Shown piece after piece: positions 1 to 8,232 of a stretch of 64,000 bases of DNA (positions within the stretch are counted from its first letter, which is position 1; each line of letters opens with the position of its first letter). The notes under the pieces were generated by a model. It saw nothing but the letters and a program-made list of their open reading frames with translations, was not told the origin of the DNA and did not search any database. The translations under genes and the position numbers were made by a program. Source of the DNA: Pseudodesulfovibrio portus. Lineage in GTDB: Bacteria > Desulfobacterota > Desulfovibrionia > Desulfovibrionales > Desulfovibrionaceae. The DNA lies in NCBI RefSeq assembly GCF_026000375.1, contig NZ_AP026708.1, forward strand, positions 2,110,501-2,174,500, written 5' to 3'.

Positions 1-1
1 G

Positions 2-442
2 CTTTCCTGCCTGTCGGACAGGCTGGTCACGCGCGTCGAGCACTACGGCAGCACCGCCGTTCCGGGCATGACGGCCAAGCCCGTGGTGGACATGCTGGTC
101 GAGGTGGCCAGCCATGAATGGGCCGATGAATGCGTCCCCTCCATTCTTCAGCCGCCGACCTACGATTATTTCCGGCGGCCTCTGGACGACGGCCATTATC
201 CCTGGCTGATCAAGCGGAACGCGGCCGGGCGGCGGACCCACCATATCCACATGGCGGAGAAGGATTCGCGGCTCTGGGAGGGGCTGGCCTTCCGGGATCA
301 TCTCCGGGCGCATCCGGACGATGCCGAGGCGTATCGGGAGTTGAAGCTCCGGTTGGCAGAACGGCATCCCGGCGACCGCATCGCCTACACCGAGGGCAAG
401 ACCGACTTCGTCAACGCCATTCTGGCCAAGGCAGGGCGGTAA
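2..442 (+). CDS. GrpB family protein, 5'-truncated
   Basis: Only the 3' part lies in the window; the frame is open from base 2, so the start is upstream. The visible part holds the family motif HYGSTAVPGM followed by TAKPVVDMLVEV, then a conserved HHIHM segment. This matches the GrpB/UPF0157 family, a nucleotidyltransferase-fold group often found alone or fused to dephospho-CoA kinase. The protein ends at a TAA stop with no added domain. Its cellular role is not known from the sequence. It precedes the cupin gene by 79 bases on the same strand, but nothing shows they share a function. Confidence 0.8.
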   Translation, partial: LSCLSDRLVTRVEHYGSTAVPGMTAKPVVDMLVEVASHEWADECVPSILQPPTYDYFRRPLDDGHYPWLIKRNAAGRRTHHIHMAEKDSRLWEGLAFRDHLRAHPDDAEAYRELKLRLAERHPGDRIAYTEGKTDFVNAILAKAGR

Positions 443-521
443 GCGCGGCTTCGTCCGGCAAGATCGTACAAGACCCCGAGCTGACCCCGTTCTATTCTCC
501 TGAAAAATCACAGGAGGAATC

Positions 522-908
522 ATGGATACTGTTTTTGCCGCCTTCGACACCGGCACGGTCGCGGGGCCGGACTTCGACACCGGGTCCGACAGTCTCGACT
601 GGCACCCCCACCCCGCATTCACGGGGGTGGCCCTCAAGCACCTGGTCACGGGAAAGGACACGGACAACCGGTTCAGCGTCCATCTGGTGCGGCTTGAGCC
701 GGGTGCCGAGATAGGTCATCATGTGCACAAAACCAATTGGGAGCTGCACGAGGTGGTGGCCGGGAGCGGCTGCTGCCGCCTGCTCGGTCGGGACAAGGAC
801 TACCGATGCGGCGTGGTGGCCGTGATGCCGGAAGGCGTGGGCCACAGCGTGCATGCCGGGCCGGACGGCCTGTGTTTGTTCGCCAAATTCGTTCCGGCGC
901 TCGCCTAG
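522..908 (+). CDS. cupin domain protein
   Basis: A 128-residue single-domain cupin. The first cupin motif is visible around residues 60-80 (GAEIGHHVHKTNWELHEVV), with His and Glu residues in the usual metal-ligand positions; the second half contains a GVVAVMPEGVGHSVHAG strand pair. The ATG is preceded by AGGAGG at good spacing. The neighbouring AraC regulator starts 9 bases downstream and also has an N-terminal cupin, so the two are probably co-transcribed and may sense or process related small molecules (inference). The substrate is unknown; small cupins cannot be assigned a reaction from sequence alone. Confidence 0.85.
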   Translation: MDTVFAAFDTGTVAGPDFDTGSDSLDWHPHPAFTGVALKHLVTGKDTDNRFSVHLVRLEPGAEIGHHVHKTNWELHEVVAGSGCCRLLGRDKDYRCGVVAVMPEGVGHSVHAGPDGLCLFAKFVPALA

Positions 909-917
909 GGGAAAGGG

Positions 918-1715
918 ATGACCAGGAGCACGACCGAATTTACCGAGATTTCCGGCCTGGACGGCGTGTCCGTTGTCCGGCATTGCGGAGACTCGCCCAC
1001 AGAGGCCCGCCACATGCACGCCTCCCTGTGCGTGGGGGCGGTCCTGTCCGGGCGGCGCGAGCTCCTGCTGGACGGGGAGCGGCACGCCGCAGGGCCCGGC
1101 GACGTCCTGGTCATCCCTCCGGGCGCGGCCCACGCCTGTCCGTGCGCCGGGGAGTGCGAGTACATCATGGTCAGCATCCCGGTCTGCCTGCTCGAACGCT
1201 TCGGGCTGGCCCTGGAGCATGGGGGCGAGCGGATTGTCGATGATCCCGCCCTTTTCGGGGCCGTCCGCTCGGTGGCAGACACGGCAACCCTTTCCGCGTC
1301 ATGCCTGGAGCGGCAGGCAACGCTCCTCAGGCTGCTGTCGCGGCTGTGTGCCGAGGAGCCGCAGGCGGAACAGGACAGGCCGGAGCCCGATGCGGTGGCC
1401 GCTGCAAGGCGTTGCCTGGAGGCCCGTTTTGCCGAAGACCTGCCCCTCGGGGAACTGGCCCGCCTGGGCGGTTGCAGCCCCTGCCGGTTGAACCGCGTGT
1501 TCGCTTCGGTGGTCGGGATGCCCCCGCATGAGTATCAGACCCTGCAGCGGGTGCGCCGGGTCAAGGAGTGCATCCGTCATGGCCTGGGGCTGGCGGAGAG
1601 CGCTGTGGAGGCGGGATTCGCGGATCAGAGCCACATGTCGCGCTGCTTCCGAAAGGTCATGGGCATGACGCCGGGGAAGTTCGCCAAAGGCCTTTTGCCG
1701 CGTCCTCCCGAATAG
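918..1715 (+). CDS. AraC family transcriptional regulator with N-terminal cupin
   Basis: A 265-residue one-component regulator. Residues about 15-95 form a cupin-like sensor (RHMHASLCVGAVLSGRREL, then VIPPGAAHACP). The C-terminal 100 residues hold the double helix-turn-helix of the AraC/XylS family: LGELARLGGCSPCRLNRVF, then GFADQSHMSRCFRK and the closing MTPGKFAKG. It follows the cupin gene at 918 with 9 bases between and an AGGGGAAAGGG ribosome site. It probably controls the cupin gene or a nearby operon; the ligand is unknown. The arrangement resembles exporter or detoxification regulators of this family, but no exporter is adjacent. Confidence 0.88.
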   Translation: MTRSTTEFTEISGLDGVSVVRHCGDSPTEARHMHASLCVGAVLSGRRELLLDGERHAAGPGDVLVIPPGAAHACPCAGECEYIMVSIPVCLLERFGLALEHGGERIVDDPALFGAVRSVADTATLSASCLERQATLLRLLSRLCAEEPQAEQDRPEPDAVAAARRCLEARFAEDLPLGELARLGGCSPCRLNRVFASVVGMPPHEYQTLQRVRRVKECIRHGLGLAESAVEAGFADQSHMSRCFRKVMGMTPGKFAKGLLPRPPE

Positions 1716-1834
1716 GCCCGCGCCGGGGCACGTCTGGCCCGAGTGGCCGGAATTCATTTCATTTCCCGACCTCTTTTGCTATGCTGTATTCACGCGGTCT
1801 TTATGCCGCGTCCTGAATACGGGTTAATGCCATC

Positions 1835-4111
1835 ATGAAGAAACGCCTTATTTTTCTGATTTCCACCCTGGCCGGGCTGGCGGTTGCCGCCGGGGCGTTT
1901 CTCGTCTTTCGCGCGGACCTGGCGAATCACCGCCAGAACCTGCGCGCCCACGTCCTGCACGGACTCTCGGACGTCAAGGCGGATGCGGTCCAGGCCGTTT
2001 CCCGAAAAACCAATCTGGTCAAGGCGGTGGAGTCCGTCATCAGGATCAATCCCGACCTGTCGCACCGCGAGTTCGAGGTCCTCATGCGGGGGTTGCTGGA
2101 CGGGCTCTTCGACATCCGCTCCGTGCAGCTGGTGCAGGAAGACCGGGTCACGCACTCCTATCCCGACCAGGCGCAGGACGCGGGGGGCGCGATCCTGAAG
2201 GGCATGACCCTGCGGGCCCTGGAGGGCGGCCTGGTGCAGATCGCCTACAGCGGGGCCGAGGGCGCCGCCCCCACGGGCATGACCATCTTTGCGCCGGTCT
2301 CCGTGCCCACCGGAGACGGGGGGATGCGGAAGTGGGGGCTGATCGTGGTCGACGTCGACGTCAACGCCTTCATGCTCATGGCCGGGATGCCCGGGCATCT
2401 CAAGGACGTCATGGTGGCCCTGCGCGTCCCCGGTCCGAAACGGGGCCGCGAGATGGTCCTTTCGGGCAGCCCGCCGGTCTACGATATGGAGCCGCTTCGC
2501 GCGGACATCCGGTTTTTTTCCCAAGTCTGGCAGCTGGCTGCGGTCCCGGCCAAGGGGTGGTCCACCTCTCCCCGGAGCAAGTACATCATCGGCGGCGGCG
2601 TGCTGCTGGCCTTCCTGGTGCCGGTCTCCCTGTGGATGACCCTGTCCGTGTTCATGGGCCGGTTCGAGGACCGGGAAAAGTACCGCTACCTCGTCCAGAC
2701 CGCCAAGGCCATCATCCTGCGCGTCGATCTGGCTGGCGAGGTGGAGTTCTGCAACGAGTACGCCGAGCAGTTCTACGGCTACGGCCACGGCGAATTGATC
2801 GGCAAGCCGCTCGTGGGCACCCTGATTCCGGAAAAGGACCTGGAAGGGCAGTCCATGAAGCGGTACATCGGCCGGTTGCTCATGAACCCGTCGGCCCATC
2901 CGTTCAACGAGACCATGAACCTGCGGAAGAACGGCGAAACCGTCTGGGTGGCCTGGGCCAATCAGGCCATTTTCGCCGGGGACAAGAAGACCATGATCGG
3001 GCTGCTCTGCGTGGGCACGGACATCACGGACCGCAAGCTCATGGAGGAGGCCCTGCGGCAGCGGGAGAAGCAGTACCGGTTGCTGGCCGAGAACGTGTCC
3101 GACGTCATCTGGGGGCTGGACGCGGACCTGCGCTACACCTACGTCAGCCCGTCCGATGAAATGCTGCGCGGCTTCAAGCGGTACGAGGTGCTCGGACTGT
3201 CCATAAAGGAATTTCTGACCCCGGCCTCCCGGGTCCGGCTGACCGGTCTCCTGGCCATGCTGGAAAAGGAGATGGGGGCCGAGTCCACTCCGGCCTCCGC
3301 CACCGAGGACCTGGAATTCACCTGCCTCGACGGGTCCACGGTATGGCTGGAGTCCAGGCTCGGCCTGATGCTCAATGAGGAGGGCGACCGGATCGGCATC
3401 CAGGGCGTGAGCCGGGACATCACCGACCGCAAGCGGGCCGAGGCCCTGCGCGAGGACATGGAGCGCATGGCCAAGCACGACCTCAAGACCCCGCTGGGCG
3501 CGGTCATCGGCCTGCCGGGGGAAATCCGCAGGGTCGGGCCGGTGACGCCGGAGCAGGGAGCCCTGCTCGACACCATCGAGAACGCGGGCGGCGCCATGCT
3601 CTCGCTCATCAACCGCTCCCTCGACCTCTACAAGATGGAGTGCGGCGTGTTCACGCTTCACAAGACTCCCGTGGACGTGGTGGAGGTCATCGAGCGCATC
3701 AAGGGCGAGGCCCAGCCCCTGATCAGGGAAAAGGGGATCAGCATCGGCATAGAGACGCCCGGCGAAAGCGGGACCGCATTCCTGGTCCATGCGGACGCGG
3801 AACTGTTCCAGTCCATGCTCTCCAACATGCTGCTCAACGCGCTGGAGGCTTCTCCGGAGTCCGGGGCCGTGTTCGTCACCCTGGGCAGGGAGGACGGGCC
3901 CTTCATCACCATCTGCAACAAGGGCGAGGTGCCCCTCCGCATGCGCGACGTGTTTTTCGAGAAGTACGCCACCTCCGACAAGACGACCGGCTCCGGCCTC
4001 GGCACCTACTCGGCCCGGCTCATCGCCCGCACCCACGGCGGCGACATCACCGTGGACACCTCCAGGAAAGGCGAGACCAGTGTGACCATCACCCTGCCCG
4101 AGCAGGGATAG
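1835..4111 (+). CDS. membrane-bound PAS sensor histidine kinase
   Basis: A 758-residue kinase. A transmembrane helix near residues 5-27, an extracytoplasmic sensing region of about 220 residues and a second helix near 250-275 precede two PAS domains (about 285-400 and 410-535), each followed by the PAC-type ending TDITDRK or RDITDRK. The phosphoacceptor is His548 in MAKHDLKTPLGAVIGLP. In the ATPase domain the N box (NMLLNALEAS) and G2 box (GSGLGTYSARLI) are clear, but the usual DxGxG G1 box reads ICNKGEV. This Asn variant occurs in a known subfamily and need not mean loss of activity. No response regulator gene is adjacent, so the partner is unknown. Confidence 0.9.
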   Translation: MKKRLIFLISTLAGLAVAAGAFLVFRADLANHRQNLRAHVLHGLSDVKADAVQAVSRKTNLVKAVESVIRINPDLSHREFEVLMRGLLDGLFDIRSVQLVQEDRVTHSYPDQAQDAGGAILKGMTLRALEGGLVQIAYSGAEGAAPTGMTIFAPVSVPTGDGGMRKWGLIVVDVDVNAFMLMAGMPGHLKDVMVALRVPGPKRGREMVLSGSPPVYDMEPLRADIRFFSQVWQLAAVPAKGWSTSPRSKYIIGGGVLLAFLVPVSLWMTLSVFMGRFEDREKYRYLVQTAKAIILRVDLAGEVEFCNEYAEQFYGYGHGELIGKPLVGTLIPEKDLEGQSMKRYIGRLLMNPSAHPFNETMNLRKNGETVWVAWANQAIFAGDKKTMIGLLCVGTDITDRKLMEEALRQREKQYRLLAENVSDVIWGLDADLRYTYVSPSDEMLRGFKRYEVLGLSIKEFLTPASRVRLTGLLAMLEKEMGAESTPASATEDLEFTCLDGSTVWLESRLGLMLNEEGDRIGIQGVSRDITDRKRAEALREDMERMAKHDLKTPLGAVIGLPGEIRRVGPVTPEQGALLDTIENAGGAMLSLINRSLDLYKMECGVFTLHKTPVDVVEVIERIKGEAQPLIREKGISIGIETPGESGTAFLVHADAELFQSMLSNMLLNALEASPESGAVFVTLGREDGPFITICNKGEVPLRMRDVFFEKYATSDKTTGSGLGTYSARLIARTHGGDITVDTSRKGETSVTITLPEQG

Positions 4112-4139
4112 CGCGGCCTTCCGTCCTCCGAAACCGTCC

Positions 4140-4850
4140 CTATCCGAACCAGAGCGGCACGTGCTTTGCGCCGTGCTTCAATTCGTCTTCCAGCCGTATG
4201 TAGTCCGGCTCGTACCGGGCCACGCAGGCCCAGTATCGCCTGGAGTGGTTGAGGTGCCGGGTGTGGCAGAGTTCGTGGATGAGCAGGTGGTCGACCAGTT
4301 CCACGGGCAGAAAGAGGAGCTTGGCGTTGAGGCTGATGGTCCCGCGCGCCGAGCAGCTCCCCCAGCGGGTCTTCTGGCAGCGGACGCGCAGGGCGGCGTA
4401 TTCGAGCCCGGTGCGGCGGCTCATGGCGTCGAGCATGGGCAGCAGGGCCTCGCGCGCCTTTTTGGCGGTGTGTCTGCGCAGGGCAGCGAACACGGATTCC
4501 CGGTCGGAGATGTCGCCGGAGATGTGCAGCCGGGGCCCGTTTTCCATGAGCTTCACGGGGCCGGGACGGTCCAGGTAGTCGAGCCGGACGGTCCGGTCCA
4601 CGGCCCGGTATTCGAGCGCGTCGGGCAGCTCCGGGAGGGTGCCGGACAGGTCGCGTCCCGCTTGTACCAGCCGGTCGCGGGTGCGCTCGATCCAGGACCG
4701 CTTTTCGTCGAGGATGTCCGGGACGAGGCCGGTGTCGAAGCCGCGCGGGGTGACCACTTCCAGCCCCCTGCCGGGAACGATTTTGACCAGCACCCGGCGG
4801 GCGCGCGGGTGGGTCTTCACGGTCAGGGGCAGCCCTGCGTACTCCTTCAC
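4140..4850 (-). CDS. YgjP-type M48-like metallopeptidase
   Basis: A 236-residue protein of the YgjP/DUF45 family (also called SprT-like or M48-like). The zinc site HELCH lies at residues 192-196 and the third histidine follows in TRHLNHSRRYW. The upstream block KTRWGSCSARGTISLN is the other family signature. Its substrate is not established. The GTG start lies immediately after the stop of the DUF523 gene, so the two genes abut and are very likely translationally coupled in one minus-strand transcript. It converges on the histidine kinase gene with 28 bases between the stops. Confidence 0.88.
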   Translation of the reverse strand: MKEYAGLPLTVKTHPRARRVLVKIVPGRGLEVVTPRGFDTGLVPDILDEKRSWIERTRDRLVQAGRDLSGTLPELPDALEYRAVDRTVRLDYLDRPGPVKLMENGPRLHISGDISDRESVFAALRRHTAKKAREALLPMLDAMSRRTGLEYAALRVRCQKTRWGSCSARGTISLNAKLLFLPVELVDHLLIHELCHTRHLNHSRRYWACVARYEPDYIRLEDELKHGAKHVPLWFG

Positions 4851-5279
4851 CTAGTCGAGTTCCTCTTCGGTGCGCACGGTGAAGCCGTTTGCCTTGAGCA
4901 GTCCGGCGAACACGCCGTCGCCGGGGATGCGGGTGGAGGTGAAGGTGCCGTCGTAGATGGTGCCGGACCCGCAGGACGGGGAACGCGCCTTGAGGATGGC
5001 CGTGGTGCAGCCGTACAGGCGGGCCAGGCGCAACCCTTCGGCGGCTCCGCGTTCATATTCTTCGGTCCGGTCCACGCCGTCGTCGCCGAAAACCAGGCCG
5101 TTGCGGATTTCGCACGGGGGGCGCGGGGTGGGCAGTCCGCCCATGACTTCGGGACAGAACGGGACGGCCAACCCCTGGCGGACCATTTCCTCGACGCGGG
5201 GGTCGCCGTCCACTTCGCCGTTGTAGCGGCAGAACATGCCTGCCAGGCAGGCTGATACGATGACGGGTGGCTGTTTCAT
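4851..5279 (-). CDS. DUF523 domain protein
   Basis: A 142-residue single-domain DUF523 protein. Family blocks are visible in order: SACLAGMFCRYNG near the N-terminus, CPEVMGGLPTPRPPCEI in the middle and LKARSPSCGSGTIYDGTF in the last third. The conserved cysteines suggest a redox or metal role, but no activity can be named. It is the first gene of a two-gene minus-strand unit, with the metallopeptidase starting directly after its stop. The ATG is not preceded by a clear ribosome site. The upstream 72 bases separate it from the divergent MFS gene and probably hold both promoters. Confidence 0.88.
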   Translation of the reverse strand: MKQPPVIVSACLAGMFCRYNGEVDGDPRVEEMVRQGLAVPFCPEVMGGLPTPRPPCEIRNGLVFGDDGVDRTEEYERGAAEGLRLARLYGCTTAILKARSPSCGSGTIYDGTFTSTRIPGDGVFAGLLKANGFTVRTEEELD

Positions 5280-5351
5280 GGGCGCGATTCTATACTTGAT
5301 CTCGGCTGTTTGAAAGGCCTATTGTGCTGGCCGTGACCCAAGGAAACAACC

Positions 5352-6509
5352 ATGCCTGATGAATACAGAAAGCGGAGTATGTACCTCTTCCTGCTGGTGC
5401 TGGTGGTGGGCTCGTGCGTCGGCTTCCAGGGGTGGCGCACCCTGCTCAACAACTTTGCCGTGGAAGAGGTCGGCCTGGACGGGTTGGGCATGGGCATCGT
5501 CCAGTCCGTGCGCGAGGTGCCGGGCTTCCTGACCCTGCTGGCCATCTACGTCATCCTGATCCTCCGCGAGCACAGGCTGGCCGCCCTGAGCGTGGTCATC
5601 ATGGGCATGGGCGTGGCCCTGGCAGGGCTGTTGCCCACGCTCTCCGGCCTGGTCTTCACCACCCTGGTCATGAGCTTCGGGTTCCACTACTTCGAGGCCA
5701 TGAACCAGTCCCTGACCCTCCAGTATTTCGACCACGCCGAAGCGCCGCTGGTCTTCGGCAGGATGCGTTCCGTCAACGCCCTGGCCAACGTCATGGTGGG
5801 CGGGGCCATCTATGTCATGGCCAAGTTCATGGGATACGCGGAGATGCTGGCCGTCCTGGGCGGCGTGGCCGTGGCCGCCGGGCTGTGGGCCCTGACCCGG
5901 GACCCCTCTCGACAGGACCTGCCGCCCCAGCGCAAGGCCATGAGCCTGAAGGGGAAGTACTGGCTCTTTTACGGATTGACCTTCCTGGGCGGTGCCAGGA
6001 GGCAGATATTCGTGGCCTTCGCGGTCTTCCTGCTGGTCAAGAAGTTCGGCTTCACCATCCAGCACGTCACCATCCTGTTCGTGGTCAACAACGTGCTCAA
6101 CTATTTCATCAGCCCGTATATCGGCAGGTCCATCAACCGGTACGGCGAGCGCTGGGTCCTGAGCCTGGAGTACGCCACCCTGGCTTTCGTCTTCCTGGGA
6201 TACGCCTACACGGAAAGCGGCATGGTGGCGGCCCTGCTCTACGTGGCGGACAACATCTTTTTCAATTTCTCCATGGGTATCAGGACGTTCTACCAGAAGA
6301 TAGCGGATCCGCGCGACATCGCCTCTGGCATGACCATGGGGTCCACCATCAACCACATCGCGGCGGTGGTGGTCCCGGTGATGGGGGGGCTGGTCTGGAT
6401 CAGCAACTACCAGGCGGTCTTCCTGGCGGCCGCGGGCATGAGTCTGGTTTCCCTGGCCCTGGCTCAGATGATCCCCGGACAACTGGAAAAAAGGCAACAA
6501 CAAGGTTGA
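5352..6509 (+). CDS. MFS transporter
   Basis: A 385-residue polytopic membrane protein with about twelve hydrophobic segments in two six-helix halves, typical of the major facilitator superfamily. The cytoplasmic loop after helix 2 contains ILREHRLAAL; the central loop near residues 180-200 is basic and hydrophilic (RDPSRQDLPPQRKAM). The ATG is preceded by AAGGAAAC. The substrate cannot be deduced. The stop lies just before the CheD region, and co-transcription with cheD is possible, though the functions are not obviously linked. Confidence 0.88.
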   Translation: MPDEYRKRSMYLFLLVLVVGSCVGFQGWRTLLNNFAVEEVGLDGLGMGIVQSVREVPGFLTLLAIYVILILREHRLAALSVVIMGMGVALAGLLPTLSGLVFTTLVMSFGFHYFEAMNQSLTLQYFDHAEAPLVFGRMRSVNALANVMVGGAIYVMAKFMGYAEMLAVLGGVAVAAGLWALTRDPSRQDLPPQRKAMSLKGKYWLFYGLTFLGGARRQIFVAFAVFLLVKKFGFTIQHVTILFVVNNVLNYFISPYIGRSINRYGERWVLSLEYATLAFVFLGYAYTESGMVAALLYVADNIFFNFSMGIRTFYQKIADPRDIASGMTMGSTINHIAAVVVPVMGGLVWISNYQAVFLAAAGMSLVSLALAQMIPGQLEKRQQQG

Positions 6510-6582
6510 CTTGCCCCTCGATACTGATAGCCTGAATACTAGTGATAGTTCCCATCTGGAACCGCCAACCCGGATCGGACCG

Positions 6583-7089
6583 ATGAAAGGATTGTACCAG
6601 GACCTCCCCAAGATATTTCTGCAGACGGGCGACTGTTTCATAGGCGTTCAGCCGACCATGGTCACCACCGTGCTCGGGTCGTGCCTGGGGGTGACCATGC
6701 ACGTCCCGAAAATGGGCATCGGCACCATCTGCCACGCCTTCCTTCCGGACAGTTCCGACTGCAGGGCCTCCCTCGTCCCGGAGCCCCAGATTTGCCGGTT
6801 TGTTGACACGGCCCTGCAAAACATGCTGGAAACCATGGACAAGATAGGCGTTCCCCGGCGGGAACTGGTCATCAAGATGTTCGGCGGGTCGTCCGGCATG
6901 GCCGTGCGCAACGTGGAGAACACCACCTATGACATCGGCAGGCGGAACATCGCCATGGCCAGGAAGCTGCTCAAGTTCGCCCGCCTGGACATCCAGGTGG
7001 AGGATGTGGGCGGACAACGGGGACGCAAGCTGTTGTTCAACACCCAGACCGGCGAGGTGTGGGTCAAGAAGCTGCGCGAGCCCCTGTAG
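6583..7089 (+). CDS. cheD: chemotaxis protein CheD
   Basis: A CheD receptor glutamine deamidase, which modifies chemoreceptors and in many bacteria works with CheC or CheY. The family signatures are present: IFLQTGDCFIGVQP, the catalytic cysteine block VLGSCLGVTMH, the histidine block ICHAFLPDS and MFGGSSGM. The ATG at 6583 places the conserved region about ten residues from the start, as in other CheD proteins; an in-frame TTG at 6511, just after the MFS stop, is an alternative that would add 24 residues. No cheA, cheW or receptor gene is nearby, so it is an isolated chemotaxis gene. Confidence 0.9.
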   Translation: MKGLYQDLPKIFLQTGDCFIGVQPTMVTTVLGSCLGVTMHVPKMGIGTICHAFLPDSSDCRASLVPEPQICRFVDTALQNMLETMDKIGVPRRELVIKMFGGSSGMAVRNVENTTYDIGRRNIAMARKLLKFARLDIQVEDVGGQRGRKLLFNTQTGEVWVKKLREPL

Positions 7090-7118
7090 GTAATTTTCAA
7101 CAGAACGGGGAACAGATC

Positions 7119-7916
7119 ATGATCTCATTTTCCAGACGACTCCGGCTCCTTCTCCCCGCCCTCGGGTTGGCCCTGTTCCTGGCCGCGCCCTCGCTGGCCG
7201 GGGACGCGGTTTTCCAGTATTCGACCATCGACGCCCTCCTGGCCGGGTTGTACGAAGGGGACATGACCATGGCCGAGTTGGCGCGCAAGGGCGATTTCGG
7301 CCTCGGCACGCTCAACGGCATCGACGGAGAGCTGGTGGTGCTCGACGGCGTGGGCTACCACGTGTCAGCCGGGGGCGCGGCCGTTGTCGCCCCGGGCGCG
7401 GCGGCCATTCCCTTTGCCACGGTCTCCTTTTTCGGCGGCGACCGGACCCTGGACCTGGGGACCATCGACTCCCTGGCGGCGTTGAACGAGGCCGTGGTCG
7501 CGGGGCTGCCGTCCAAGAACGTGTTCTGGGCCATCCGCATCGACGGCGTGTTCCCGTCGGTCAAGGCGCGGGCCATCCCAAAGCAGAGCCCCCCCTATGA
7601 CCCCCTGGCCGAGGTGGCCAAGCAGCAGGTCGTCGTCACCCTCTCCGGCGAGGGGACCCTGGTGGGCTATTATTCGCCGCCGTTCGTCAAGGGCGTGAAC
7701 GTGCCCGGCTTCCACTGGCATTTCCTGACCGCCGACCGGGCCAGGGGCGGCCACGTCCTGGACTGCTCCCTCAATCCGACAACGGCCCTGCTGGACGAGC
7801 TGCGGACCCTGACGGTCCGGTTGCCCGCTTCCGCCGAATTCGACGGGCTGGACCTGTCCGGCGACAAGACCGGGGAACTGCACGCCGTGGAAAAGGGCCC
7901 GGCAAAAGGCGAGTAG
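7119..7916 (+). CDS. budA: exported acetolactate decarboxylase
   Basis: A 265-residue alpha-acetolactate decarboxylase, which converts acetolactate to acetoin. Family blocks are clear: YSTIDALLAGLYEGDMTMAEL, DFGLGTLNGIDGELVVLDG, and the zinc-binding region PGFHWHFLTADRARGGHVLD with three histidines. An N-terminal signal peptide (basic start, then LLLPALGLALFLAAPSLAG) predicts export. The chosen ATG follows ACGGGGAACAG and starts at the signal peptide. No acetolactate synthase or acetoin dehydrogenase gene is adjacent; cheD lies upstream and an Hpt gene 4 bases downstream. Why a sulfate-reducer-like cell would export this enzyme is unclear. Confidence 0.88.
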   Translation: MISFSRRLRLLLPALGLALFLAAPSLAGDAVFQYSTIDALLAGLYEGDMTMAELARKGDFGLGTLNGIDGELVVLDGVGYHVSAGGAAVVAPGAAAIPFATVSFFGGDRTLDLGTIDSLAALNEAVVAGLPSKNVFWAIRIDGVFPSVKARAIPKQSPPYDPLAEVAKQQVVVTLSGEGTLVGYYSPPFVKGVNVPGFHWHFLTADRARGGHVLDCSLNPTTALLDELRTLTVRLPASAEFDGLDLSGDKTGELHAVEKGPAKGE

Positions 7917-7920
7917 CGGC

Positions 7921-8223
7921 ATGTCCAGGATCAAGGTCGTCATCGATCCCGAGCTCCAGCCCATCATGGGCCGGTACATGGAGATCCGCCGCGAGGAACA
8001 GGATCAGCTCGAAGCCGCCCTGGCCGCCCGGGACCCGGAGTCCGTCCGGCAGCTCGGGCACAAGCTCAAGGGGACCGGCGCGTCCTTCGGCTTCGATGTC
8101 CTGACCGAATGGGGTGCGGCCATCGAGATGGCGGGCAGGGACGGCGACCTGGACCGGGCCGCAGAGGTGGCCGCCGAGGTCCGCCGCTTCATCGACAACG
8201 TGGACATCGTGTACGGGCAATAG
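7921..8223 (+). CDS. stand-alone Hpt phosphotransfer protein
   Basis: A 100-residue protein made of one histidine phosphotransfer domain. The likely phosphorylated histidine is His47 in LGHKLKGTGASFGF, the usual HxxKG context. Such proteins carry phosphate between a hybrid kinase and a response regulator. It starts 4 bases after the acetolactate decarboxylase stop and ends 9 bases before a glycosyltransferase, so it is in a tight plus-strand gene run. No hybrid kinase is adjacent, so the partner is unknown. Confidence 0.88.
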   Translation: MSRIKVVIDPELQPIMGRYMEIRREEQDQLEAALAARDPESVRQLGHKLKGTGASFGFDVLTEWGAAIEMAGRDGDLDRAAEVAAEVRRFIDNVDIVYGQ

Positions 8224-8232
8224 GGAGAGGTT

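Noticed and set aside
1790-4036. Long open minus-strand frame opposite the PAS kinase
   Set aside because: The translation is low-complexity (rich in Gly, His, Gln and Arg) with no domain, and the plus-strand kinase has clear motifs. It is a codon-bias shadow of GC-rich DNA.
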